Assembly: GCA_039193195.1 (NCBI GenBank)
Contig: JBCCWS010000029.1
Location: 1-64,000 of the forward strand
DNA from: Pseudomonadota bacterium
GTDB taxonomy: Bacteria > Pseudomonadota > Gammaproteobacteria > Steroidobacterales > JBCBZW01
Direction: 5' to 3'
DNA length: 64,000 nt
Shown piece by piece: positions 1-9,800 of the stretch (position 1 is the stretch's first letter; every line of letters starts with the position of its first letter). A model generated the notes under the pieces. The model did no database searches, was not told the DNA's origin, and worked only from the letters and a program-made list of their open reading frames with translations. The position numbers and the translations under genes are program-made.

Positions 1-56
1 AAGTCTACGTAGCTAAACATCACGGGTTGAGGGTCTTCTTCGCCGCGCACTTGCAT
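1..56 (-). CDS. Transposase, N-terminal fragment (cut by window edge)
   Basis: On the minus strand an ATG at 56-54 opens MQVRGEEDPQPVMFSYVD and runs off the window. The 'MFSYVDL' opening followed by the window edge resembles the N-terminus of IS1182/IS5-like DDE transposases, which begin with 'FSYV(D/S)LE.R(I/V)P.DHPLR'. An AGGTG ribosome-binding sequence sits just upstream. The 55 bp between this start and the adjacent MITE contain the sequence TTTTTCAACAGGCTG, which resembles a typical end of such elements. Only 18 residues are visible, so the family call is tentative. Confidence 0.45.
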   Translation of the reverse strand, partial: MQVRGEEDPQPVMFSYVD

Positions 57-111
57 CACCTGTTTGGCCGATGGGCTATTATCCCTCCAATCAGGCTTTT
101 TCAACAGGCTG
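57..111. mobile_element. Probable end of the insertion sequence at the left edge
   Basis: This short stretch lies between the transposase start and the inverted-repeat element at 112. Read from the minus strand it begins near GCAGCCTGTTGAAAAAGCC, the kind of terminal sequence seen in IS1182/IS5-type elements, and leads into the transposase ribosome-binding site. It is inferred to be the terminal region of that element; the other end lies outside the window, so the repeat cannot be confirmed. Confidence 0.4.
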
Positions 112-276
112 CTAGTGTCCTGTCCCCTAAGCTCGTTGAAGAATTCGCGGGTACTTTTTGCCCCTAGGCACGTTGCTCCTCCTCCCGTGGGGCCTGCCAC
201 GCTCGTCCTCGCGCGGCGCCTGGGAACAAAACGCCCCGTGCGACTTCTTCAACGAACTTACGGGACAGGACACTAG
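112..276. mobile_element. MITE-like inverted-repeat element, 165 bp
   Basis: Positions 112-143 and 245-276 are inverted repeats of 32 bp with two mismatches; each begins CTAGTGTCCTGTCCC when read inward. Imperfect similarity continues further inward, so the whole element can fold back on itself. It has no coding sequence and is bounded by CTAG. The end sequence TAGTGTCCTGTCCC differs by one base from the end of the adjacent IS630-family remnant (TAGTGTGCTGTCCC at 278). This suggests the small element was mobilised by an IS630-type transposase, which targets TA. That link is inference. Confidence 0.75.
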
Positions 277-923
277 CTAGTGTGCTGTCCCGGAAATGGC
301 TTTCGCTACTCTTGAGACTCTCTCCAAGACGGAATCGGCGGTTGCGACCCACTGAAACGGTCGGGCGCTACGGTTGTATCGTTCTACGAACTCATTAATG
401 CGAACCTTCAAATCTCCGACACCTTTGCAAGAGCCTCGACGGACCCGCAGATGTCTCTAACTTTCTCAACGAAAAACGGATCCGTCGAGAGCTTGAAGGA
501 TCGGCTACGGTGCGGTTGTAGACCGCAGCTGAAAGTACCTTTGCACCTGACTCTTGGAAACGCCGGTCTGCGCACCTACAGCTCGCAAGCTCCAGTGTGT
601 TGACCCTTCGGGCTTCTCTTCCAGCCCCTTGTGAATCAGAGCCGCTACCTTCTCGTCAGCGATGCTGCGCGGGCGGCCGGACTTGAGCGCATCATGCAAG
701 CCCGCCACCCCGAACCGACGGTAGCGCCGACGCCAATGCGACACCGTCTGAGGGCTGATATGGCAAGCTCTGCAACCGCATTACTACCTTTGCCCCTAGC
801 TGAATACAGCACGATCTTGGCACGGGTTACCAGGCTGTGTGGCGGGCTGCGTGATCGAGCGATCGCCTCCAGCTGTTCCTGATCTTCCTTGCCAACTTCA
901 ATCGCCTGGTTCGGTCGACCCAT
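277..923 (-). pseudogene. IS630-family transposase remnant, frameshifted and internally deleted
   Basis: The minus strand begins MGRPNQAIEVGKEDQEQLE (from 923) and continues as a helix-turn-helix domain. A frameshift near 765 moves the reading to 'SPQTVSHWRRRYRRFGVAGL', and a second near 520 moves it to 'RSRSFKLSTDPFFVEKVRD'. The catalytic DDE core expected next is missing. After about 50 bp the sequence resumes as the C-terminus 'FVERYNRSARPFQW..ATADS' and ends at TAG (279-277), which lies inside the terminal repeat TAGTGTGCTGTCCC. These segments and their order match IS630-family transposases. No matching terminal repeat is visible beyond 923, so that end is probably lost. The element cannot make an active transposase. 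Confidence 0.85.
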
Positions 924-1091
924 CAGAGCATCCTTCTCTTTGCGAACAGGGTACCCTTTTAGGAAGTCTATTTAGAAAGATACACGCGGGAGACTACTCT
1001 AGGTGGCGCTTTCCATTCTCATGCTCTCCGCGCTAGGCTGCGCGCCTGCGGATCTTCCGCCAATACCCTTCGAGTAATCGGTACGACAGAT
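924..1091. other. Intergenic segment after the IS630 remnant
   Basis: No gene or clear repeat is visible here. The segment separates the decayed IS630 start from the small membrane-protein gene. It probably holds the promoter for the next two genes, but no convincing -35/-10 pair can be named. Confidence 0.3.
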
Positions 1092-1310
1092 ATGACAACG
1101 GCGCGCTTATTTCCTTGCCTCGTGCTCCTGGGTGCCGTTCCAGCCTGGGGCTACATCGGTCCGGGCCCGGGGCTCGGCGCCACCGGCCTGTTACTGGCGT
1201 TGTTCCTCGGCGGCCTCATGCTGGTCGTTGGGTTCCTCTGGTTTCCCCTGAAACGGATGTTGCGCGACGGTAGGCAAGCTGCTGGCCCGTGCGGCATCGG
1301 ATCCTCCTGA
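1092..1310 (+). CDS. Small exported/membrane protein next to sulfotransferase
   Basis: A 72-residue protein. Residues 1-20 look like a signal peptide ending in 'PAWG', followed by 'YIGPGPGLGATGL' and one hydrophobic helix (about residues 30-52) that ends in a basic stretch (LKRMLRDGR). The 'YIGPGxGL' motif plus one helix is a recurring arrangement in small proteins beside exopolysaccharide or sulfotransferase genes, but no defined function is known to me. Its TGA (1308-1310) shares the A with the ATG of the following gene (TGATG), so the two are probably translationally coupled. The role is inferred only from this coupling. Confidence 0.6.
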   Translation: MTTARLFPCLVLLGAVPAWGYIGPGPGLGATGLLLALFLGGLMLVVGFLWFPLKRMLRDGRQAAGPCGIGSS

Positions 1311-2791
1311 TGCCTAGCCTGCTGGCCGCGAGCCTTGCCGTGGTCGCCTTCGCTGTCGTCTTCATCGCCATGCGAGTGCTGGAAAGGGCGCAGCTGATCT
1401 CCCGCCGCGCGCTCCAGGGTGTATCGGCAATACTCGATCCCGAGCTTAGTGACGAGGACAAGGAGCGGGCGGCGCAACAGTCAGCAATGGCGCTTTTTGG
1501 CGGGAGCTTTGATCTCGTGTGGCGCTGTGGCCTGGCGCTTCTTGCCGCTGCCTCGCCAGTTTACCTGGCACAGTGGATCGGCTTGGCGACACTGGAGGAT
1601 ACGTGGCGCTGGATGCTGGACCTTCGCTTTTTGGCGGTAGTGACGGTTATTGCATTCACTCCCCTGTTGTTGCGCCGCCGCCCCGCCGGCGATCAGGCGG
1701 ATGCCGCTGAGGAAGGTGCAGACGCCTACAGTCCCACAGATCGCTTCTTCCATGAGCTCGCCTTCTCCGGGCCCAGGATGCTGCACGGGCTCGCCCGGGT
1801 CGACGACCGCTTGCACGCCCGAGCGATAGCCGCTACGCCGCCGCCGCGTCCTGTATTCATCACCTCCCTCGCACGTGCCGGCACCACCGCCTTGCTCAAC
1901 GCCTTCGATGCCGTGCCCGGTACCGCGATGCACCGCTATCGTCAGATGCCCTTTCTGGCATCCCCGCTCCTTTGGAAGAGGATGGGTGCCTATAAAAAAC
2001 GTAAAGTGGAGCGGCGCCAGCGTGCCCACGGCGATGGTCTCGAGATCGATCTCGACACGCCCGAGGCCTTCGATGAAGTATTCTGGCAATTGTTCTGGCC
2101 TGAGCACTACGAAGAGTCTGGCATCCGCCTGTGGAGTAAAGAGGAGCTAAGCGGCGAGGCGAGTGCCTTTTTTGATCGCCATATGCGTAAGATCGTCCTG
2201 GTCGACGGCAACGGTGAGCCCACGGCGCGCTACTTCTCCAAGAACAACGCCAACATTGCGCGCCTCGCCCTGCTCCCGCGCATGTTTCCCCAAGGGGCGA
2301 TTATCGTGCCTGTGCGTCGGCCCGGTCCGCACGCGGCTTCCCTGCATCGCCAGCATAAGAATTTCCTTGCGCAACACCGAAAGGACGCGTTCACAAAGCG
2401 GTACATGCGGGACATCGGTCACCTCGAGTTTGGTGAGCTGCATCGTCCCCTGTGCTTTCCTGGCGTAGGCGATGCGCCGCAGGCACCGGAGCACATAGAC
2501 TATTGGCTGCACTACTGGATTTCCGTGTTCCGTGCCGTGCGCGACCATGCGCCGCATTGCCACTTCGTGCTACAGGACGACTTGCGCGCCGCGCCAGCCG
2601 AGACCATGGGCGCCCTTTGCGATGCCATCGACTTGCCCCTCGCGCTCACAGACTTTCGCTCGTACTTCCGTGACACGCCCGATGCGGAGCCAACCGATGC
2701 GTTAGACCCCGCGCTCAAGGCAGAGGCGGACGCACTGTACGAAGAGCTCGCCACCTACAGCATCCGCGAGAATCGTAAGCCTCGCCAGTGA
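1310..2791 (+). CDS. Membrane-anchored sulfotransferase family protein
   Basis: A 493-residue protein. The ATG at 1310 is preferred over the GTG at 1289 because it overlaps the upstream stop as TGATG. The N-terminal region has hydrophobic segments near residues 4-22, 66-88 and 105-121, with a charged linker between the first two. A cytosolic-type sulfotransferase domain follows. 'SLARAGTTALLNAF' near residue 185 matches the 5'-phosphosulfate loop that binds PAPS, and 'VRRPGPHAASLHRQ' near 333 fits the 3'-phosphate region. Such enzymes transfer sulfate from PAPS to glycans or lipids. The fusion to membrane helices suggests action at the membrane on a lipid-linked or envelope substrate; the substrate is unknown. 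Confidence 0.75.
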   Translation: MPSLLAASLAVVAFAVVFIAMRVLERAQLISRRALQGVSAILDPELSDEDKERAAQQSAMALFGGSFDLVWRCGLALLAAASPVYLAQWIGLATLEDTWRWMLDLRFLAVVTVIAFTPLLLRRRPAGDQADAAEEGADAYSPTDRFFHELAFSGPRMLHGLARVDDRLHARAIAATPPPRPVFITSLARAGTTALLNAFDAVPGTAMHRYRQMPFLASPLLWKRMGAYKKRKVERRQRAHGDGLEIDLDTPEAFDEVFWQLFWPEHYEESGIRLWSKEELSGEASAFFDRHMRKIVLVDGNGEPTARYFSKNNANIARLALLPRMFPQGAIIVPVRRPGPHAASLHRQHKNFLAQHRKDAFTKRYMRDIGHLEFGELHRPLCFPGVGDAPQAPEHIDYWLHYWISVFRAVRDHAPHCHFVLQDDLRAAPAETMGALCDAIDLPLALTDFRSYFRDTPDAEPTDALDPALKAEADALYEELATYSIRENRKPRQ

Positions 2792-3266
2792 GCGTTGGAG
2801 AGGGCCGCCTGATCCTGTGGGCGGTGCGCCAAGAGACTCGTCTGCAGTGGTAGCTGGGCGAGCCGATGAATTCCACTAGGTCCGATACGCGATCGCTTTG
2901 CGCCTTACGGCGTTCGAGGGCTTTGGCTCCAGTTCGTCGAGGACGCGGGTCGATCCGATGCGCGCGCTAGCGCAGGAAGGTCCGGACAGGCGCGAGCTGC
3001 GCCACGCTGGAGCTCCATGCCAGGTCGAACCCCGAGTCTTCGATCCTTGACAGCGAAGATCGCTGGCATCTGGTGCCGTTTTCGAGGGCGCGATCGGGTC
3101 GATGGCTCTCGGGTGGACGACAGACCTGACCAGCTCTTGTTGGTGCAGCTGCCCTCTCTGAAAGAGCTCGGCGCGAAATTGGACGTGATCCACCCCGCAG
3201 CCTATGTGAGTTGCGAGGAACTCGAACTGCGAAGGTGAAGCAACACCGATAGTCAGAGTGGACGGC
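2792..3266. other. Non-coding stretch downstream of the sulfotransferase
   Basis: About 475 bp with no convincing gene. Long open frames on both strands lack conserved motifs, overlap the neighbouring inverted-repeat element and have composition typical of GC-rich shadows. I see no clear terminator or promoter. Confidence 0.4.
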
Positions 3267-3448
3267 CTAGTGGGCCGCTTGGTAAATGGGGTGGCGCCCG
3301 TGCTACTCGCTCTTCGGGTCTGCCCAGGGGCAGCGTTCGCGGCGTTGCATCGCTTGCCCATGGCGATGCCATTGGCTGCGCGACGCGCCTTGCTGACGCT
3401 GCCCCTACGCAGACTGAGCGTTACCTTATTTACCAAGCGGCCCACTAG
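3267..3448. mobile_element. Second MITE-like element, 182 bp
   Basis: Positions 3267-3287 and 3428-3448 form a perfect 21-bp inverted repeat that begins CTAGTGGGCCGCTTGG when read inward. Further inside, GGGGCAGCG occurs in both orientations at matching distances from the ends, so most of the element can fold into a long imperfect hairpin. There is no coding capacity and the ends lie at CTAG/TA. It differs in sequence from the element at 112-276 but shares the size, the CTAGTG termini and the fold-back structure. Confidence 0.7.
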
Positions 3449-3614
3449 CTTGCGGATAACGGTTGCCAAGTTTCGAAGTGCTGCTAAAAGAGGTCGAAGT
3501 CCGGCGCCGGGGCCTGGTTCGAATCGTGCCTTATAGGAGAGGTAGCATTGCAGGGGATCCCAGTTCTACACCGTTCGGGTGTGAAGGCTAGCTGATCCAG
3601 GAAGGATTCTTCGA

Positions 3615-3764
3615 GTGTCTCGCTTCGGCTCCTCAGCTGAGAAGAAGTCGCTGATGTTGGGCCCGTGGCCCCGGCATTACTTGGATGTTCCGCCGGAAAT
3701 GAGTGTTCCTGATCGCAGTGTTGCTCATTTCTGGCAGGATCTCTCGGATAGAGTCAAACGTTAA
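3615..3764 (+). CDS. Possible 49-residue small protein or gene remnant
   Basis: A GTG at 3615 preceded by AGGAAGG opens a 49-codon frame ending at TAA (3762-3764). The predicted peptide has ordinary protein-like composition (for example 'LMLGPWPRHYLDVPPEMSVP' and 'SVAHFWQDLSDRVKR'), unlike the shadow frames around it. I do not recognise a family. It may be a genuine small gene or the tail of a degraded one. A hairpin at 3692-3735 lies inside it. Confidence 0.3.
   Translation: MSRFGSSAEKKSLMLGPWPRHYLDVPPEMSVPDRSVAHFWQDLSDRVKR
3692..3735. repeat. Hairpin upstream of the RHS toxin gene
   Basis: GCCGGAAATGAG (3692-3703) pairs with CTCATTTCTGGC (3724-3735) at 11 of 12 positions around a 20-base loop. 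It lies about 85 bp before the toxin start. It has no T-run, so it is not a classical terminator; it could be an operator or an RNA structure. Confidence 0.4.
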
Positions 3765-3821
3765 TTAATCCGATCGCTGTACGGTGTGGCTTCGGTTCAC
3801 CGTCCATCGGATGTGCTAGCT

Positions 3822-6800
3822 ATGTCTCTCACTCGCCTCGCACGCTTCGCGTGCGCTTTGCTCGCCTGGGTTTCGCTGCCCTTTCTAGTCAACGCCGAAG
3901 AGCTCGTGGGCTCCGTGGGTGGATCTTTCCGCGTAGATCAAGGCGGGGTGGCGCACTACGCGATCCCGGTTTTCGCGGTGCCAGGCGCCGGTGGCGTTCG
4001 TCCCGGTATCAGCCTTGCATACGCGAGCGGTGCCACCCGAGGTTGGGCCGGTGAGGGCTGGGGTCTCACAGGGTTTTCATCGATTGAGAGGTGTGCCAAA
4101 ACGCTCGCGCAGGACGGCTCGATCGCCGCCGTTGAGTACTCGGTGAACGATCGCTACTGCCTTGACGGCGCTCGGCTCGTACTGGAGTCCGGTGTCTATG
4201 GAGCCGCGAACTCCACCTACCGCACAGAGGTTGATCAGTTCCTGCGCATTACGGCTCGTGCCGAGGGTGAGCAGGTACCTGCTTACTTTGATGTTGAGCG
4301 GCGGGACGGCAGCAAGGTCACCTACGGCGTGGAGGCGAGCACACGCATTGAGGTGCAGGGAACCGGCGGGAGCGGGCCTGTGCGCAGCTGGCTCATCGAT
4401 ACGGCCTACGATGCCTTCGGCAACCGCGTCCAGTATCGCTACACAGAGGACATTACCACGGGCGAGGTGCACCCACGCCGAGTCGATTGGGGAGATGAGG
4501 TCGTTCCCAACGGTGACTCGCCTGAGCTTCGGTATCGGCTGCATTTCGTGTGGGGCGACCGCCCCGCGTCAGATAGCTGGAAGGCGTACCGCGCGGGGGC
4601 CAAGAGCACCATCTCGAAACGCCTTAGATCTATCCGCAGTCAGCGTCATGACGGCAGTGGCTACCAGTTCACGCGCATCTACAAACTCGCGTATGAAGCG
4701 ATCGCCGCTGAGGATTCCGGGCGCAGCCGCCTTGCGTCGGTGCAGGTGTGCAACGACTTCGGTGCGGACTGTATGCCCGTCACTCGCTTTGAGTGGCAGC
4801 GGGGCATGGAGGGATGGCCGAGTATCGGCGCCAGTTCCCAAGGCCGCGCAGATCAGGTGGAAACGACCCGTGTCGGCGACATCAACAACGATGGCCGTCA
4901 GGACATTCTGATCGCCAGCGACGGACCTTCGCCGACATGGAGCGTCATGGTGTCCTACGGCAGCGCTCTGATCGAGAACACCACGTCGATCAGCGCCGAC
5001 AATGCCGCCGATTCCTACCTGATCGATTACAACGGCGATGCAGCGATGGACCTCATGGTGCCGGATGGCACCTGGAAGGTGTATCTGGCGGATGGAAATT
5101 TGGGGCTTAGTCCCATGCCTGTCGACACGGGGATCGTGGCGGAAGGGCTCTCCCTCGGTGTACGCGTCGCTGACTTCAACGGCGATGGTCTGGACGATCT
5201 GCTCTACGGTCTGGACGATGGCCTGTATCTACGGTATCGCGACCCCGAAGCTACCTTTACGTCAGCCGAGTTCGTCAGTGGCCAGTTTCTGGTCGATGAC
5301 ATGGCCTCCTACTACACGCACCTGCGTGATGCCAGGCTCATTGACTTCGATGGCGATGGTCGCAACGACCTGATCTTGAGAACCAGCGCATTGCCTGTGC
5401 CTGGTGTTCCCACTTGGAACACATCGGGTGGTTGCCACGATTTCTCCATCGATCTTCGCTGGTCCTCGGCGCAGGGGGTGGCATGGGATGTTGAAGTGCG
5501 CGAGCAAGGGGCTAGCTGGACTGCGTTGCTTGAAGACCATCCTGACCTCTCGTATACGCACCAAGCGGGTCTTGGCACGTTCGACTATCAGGTGCGTGCA
5601 AAGAACGTCATCGGCATCGCCGGCGGTTGGAGTGTTCCCCCACTCTCCATTTTCACAGAACCCAATGGCTGCGACGGCAACGAGCCGCCGGTGACCCCAA
5701 GCCCGCGTGGCAAAGTGGGCGGGGATTGGACCGTGCTCCGCTATGTGGGTGCACCGGATGGTGGCGCATTCGAGCCTATGATCACGCTCAGCGATATCGA
5801 CAACCCCTTGCCGATCGATCTGAACGGAGACGGGCTCACGGATCTCGCCTACGGGCGAGGAGGGGAATGGCATACGCGTCTGAGCACAGGTACGGGCTTG
5901 ACGCAGGAGGTCAACGCCGATTTCTCAAGTGCCCTATCGGCGAACGCCTATGTTGTGGATGCGGATCGTGATGGCCGCGAGGACATCGTGTACTACTTCC
6001 GCGGCAGCAACATGATCAACTTCGTTTCGCTCAGATCAGACGGCGATAGTCTTGCTGAACAACACGATGAGTTCAGCGTCGACGATATCCTCAACTATGA
6101 CGATGCTGGTCGCATACGCATCTTCGATGGCAACGGCGACGGCTACCGTGATATTGCCTACTACGACTCGTCTCTATCGCAATGGACGGTGCATACGCAC
6201 GATTCTGACCCCGCGGATCTTCTGGTACGCATCACCGATGGCTTCGCTAAGCCAGGTGGCGGCGAGGGCAACGCGGTGCAGATCGCCTACGAGCCCTTGC
6301 CAGACGTCCCGGGTTACTTCTCTGAAGACGCAAGCTTCCCCACGCAGCGAAACTACTGCGGTCCGATGCGCTTGGTAACGACGGTCACTCGCAACGATGG
6401 AGTCGGCGGTGACTACACGCAAACGTACTCATACAACGGGGGCAAGCTCAGTACGCAGGGACGTGGCTTTCTCGGCTTCGCCTTCCATCAAGTGCGCGAC
6501 ACGCGCGACGTACCCGATGTTTGGGCCGTGTATCGACAGGACTATCCCTATATCGGTCTGCCTGAAGAACAGGGTATCTCGCAGAAACTAGGCGGTAAGC
6601 TAATTGAGCGCATGCTCACCACCTACGCCAATGCTCCACTGCAGCATGATGGTGGTAGAACGCACATGGTGTGGCGACGTAAGCAGGAGACTGAACGCTA
6701 TGAAGTAGGTGGGGCGCGAAACGGATTCCAAGTGACCGATACGGTAGTCGAGATACTTGAGTCGGACATCAATACGGATCCTGACGGTTTCGGGGAGGTT

Positions 6801-9800
6801 CATCGGACGACGATGACCGTTGACCCTGTTTTCGCCGGCGCGCAGCACAGTGCCGTTTTCGAAACGTCCTTCCAGTCGCGTACCGACTCCCCCTGCTTGC
6901 TGCCGGACCGTATCGCTATCACGCGCTCGTCGGCTGGCATGAGTGACACGCGCATCTCCCAAGCAACTGAAGTGAACTGGGAGACGTGTCAAGTCGTGGA
7001 GTTTCACGAGAACGTAGAGAATGGACCAGAGGTTCGAAAGACTCGGTTCGAGCGCGACTCTTTCGGCAATGTCGTTCGCCAGGAAGTGTGGGGCGGCGAT
7101 GGTGGCGAGCAGTCGAACGGCCCGCGGCGAGTGACGATGATCGCTTACGACGACCTTGGTCAATTGCCACGAAAGATCACCGATGATCCGATGGGTGCGG
7201 CGCTCGAGCGAGAGATGGAGTGGGACTACGCGCTCGGCGCGTTGAGTAGAGTGCGCAACTACGCAGGTTTGTGGACGGAATTTCGCTACGACAGTTTCGG
7301 TCGCCAGGTCCACGCGATCGCTCCTGACGGGTCCTACGTGAGTACTGTCTACGATTGGTGTGGAGGTGCCAACGGAAACCCGTATGCCTGTCGAGAGTCG
7401 GGCGTAGCGTTAACTCGCCAAACGCGCTTCTCACCCAGTTTTCCCGGCGGTATCGCGGAAGTGGACGTCCAGGTGATCTCGGATACCTTCGGGCGGGTGG
7501 TTGGTGAATACACCAACCAAGGCGGTGCAGCTACCAAGTACCCGGGCGTCGTTTTCCGCTACGACGAGCGCGGCGACGCGGTGCAGCGATCAGCACGAAC
7601 CGCTCGAAGCAATCCACCTTCCCACTGGTTTGATACTGAGTACGACTTGATCCGACGCATCGTGCGCAGCACCCGACCGGTGGATCAGTACGGTCGTCGA
7701 GCCGAGAGCACCGTCCAGTACCAAGAGGACGAGGTGCTGGTGACCGACGGAATCGGGGCCCAGCGCTTGATGACCCTAGACGCGCTCGGACGTATTCGCT
7801 CCGTCACCGACCCGGATCCCTACACTGGATTGCTGTCAACCTCTGGCACAACTCACTACGAGTACACCGCGTTCAGTGAGCTCCAGAGAATTACAGATCC
7901 CCTAGGTAACGTGACCTCCTTCACGTACGACGGCCTTGGGCACAACCGTACCCTCGATGATCCGAATTCAGGGCTTTGGTCATTCGACTACAACGTCTTT
8001 GGCCAGCTAACTCACCAAACCTCGCCGAAGGCCCATGTTGCGATCTTTGACTATGACGATGTTGGGAGGCTGATATCTCGAGACTATCCCGACTTCTGGA
8101 CCCAGTGGCGCTACGACAGTGCCCAAGGTGCTGGCAGAGGGCAGATTCACACCATCTCCTACGAGCCATCCCCGGGATTGGTGGAGACGGAAACCTACGC
8201 CTACGACAACCTGGGGCGTCAGATCGCATTGACAAGCGAAGCCATGGGAGCCAGTACTTCCTTTTCCTACGATGAGTACTCGCGACTTCGGTCTATCACC
8301 TATCCGGAATTGAATGGTGACGTACCGTACTCAGTCACCTACGCATATGACTCGCGCGGTCGTGTGAAACACGTCGACGACAGTCAAGGGGTACGAGTAT
8401 TCGAGATCGCCGATCGCTGGCCCTTCGACTTCAGCGGCAAGTTGGGCAACTTCACTCTGGGCAACGGCGTGTCCACTACCTTTGACTTCGATGACGTGTC
8501 GGGCATTCAGGTCGTGTCAAAGAGCAGCGATCGAAGTGGGGTGCTAGTCCAAAGGGAGCGCGCAAACCTCTGGGACAATAATTTGAACCTAGTTGAGCGA
8601 AAGGACACTCAGTACGACGGCAGGCGGAGCATCTTTGACGTTGCCCAGTACGACTATCTGGATCGTCTCACGTCGGTGCGTACTGTGCGAGGTGGTAACA
8701 CGCTCACCACAGTCGAGATTGACTACGATGCGATTGGGAATATCCAGCGAAAATCTGATGTAGGTGACTATCGGTACGCGTCAGGGACTCCCTCGCGCCT
8801 CAGCTCGGTAGTTGAGGGTCCACGCGCGCTGAGTTTCGACTACGACGACAACGGCAATGTCGTCGCGAAGGATGAAGGAGTCGGTACTCCGGTTCATACG
8901 GGTACAACGTGGACCTCATTCGATCAACCGAGTCAGATCGTCCGTGGCACGGACGCGGTGAGTCTCGGCTACAACGCAGACCTCGAACCACTCCAAGTTA
9001 CCCAAGACGCCGCGGAAGAACCTGGGGTTTCAGGTCAGTGGTACTACACGGACGGCCTGACCACTTTCCGCACGGACAGCAACTCGCACCTCTACCGCAT
9101 CCCTGTCGAAGGGGTCGTCATTGGGGCTGCCGATTCCTTGTCAGGCGAGGTGACTTACTACCATTATGATTTGCTGGACAGCGTTGTCACGACGACGGAC
9201 GCGGCAGGCAATCTCGATGCAGAGATACGTTTCGATGCATTCGGCAAGCGACGCATGTTGAGCGGCGAAGCCGATGTGACCGACAGTCTGCTGTTTGGTC
9301 AGGAGGTTGAGGATCTACCCGGATTCACCGGTCACCAGCAGAGGGATCTCGTCGGTCTAGTGCAGATGAATGCGCGCGTCTACGACCCCACCGTGGGACG
9401 ATTCACGAGCGTGGATCCGCTGATGCGGGATGTGCTGGACAGCCGCTCACATAACGCGTACGCGTACGTGGAGAACAGTCCCCTAAGCTTCACAGATCCT
9501 ACTGGCTTAGCACTGGATGGACCTGGAGGGGGAACGGGACCCGGAGGAGGGAGCCAAGGAGGTGGTGGTCAGGGACCCCTCATCAATGCCTCCCCGACTT
9601 CTGGGAGTAGTGGCCTGTTCGCTTTCGTTCTTGAGATCGCCCTCGGGACCGAACGGCGAATAGCCCTTGAGGAGTATTTCCTCGGGGTAGGGCGCGCGGA
9701 CGAGATTCAGTTTGCTGCCGGGCCTCCAAGCACCGCGCTCGTTTCGGACCTCTACACTACGGAGACAGGGTTTTTTGATCGCCCCCTTGGAGTACCAGGG

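Noticed and set aside
1481..2107. 208-codon frame antisense to the sulfotransferase
   Set aside because: It is a shadow of the sulfotransferase gene, with no conserved motifs.
2876..3469. Long open frame on the minus strand downstream of the sulfotransferase
   Set aside because: It runs through the inverted repeat of the second MITE-like element, has no recognisable domain and has arginine/serine-rich composition typical of GC-rich shadow frames.
3516..3525. GGTTCGAATC, which looks like a tRNA T-loop
   Set aside because: The flanking bases do not form a T-stem, and no anticodon arm, D-arm or acceptor stem could be found at the right distances.
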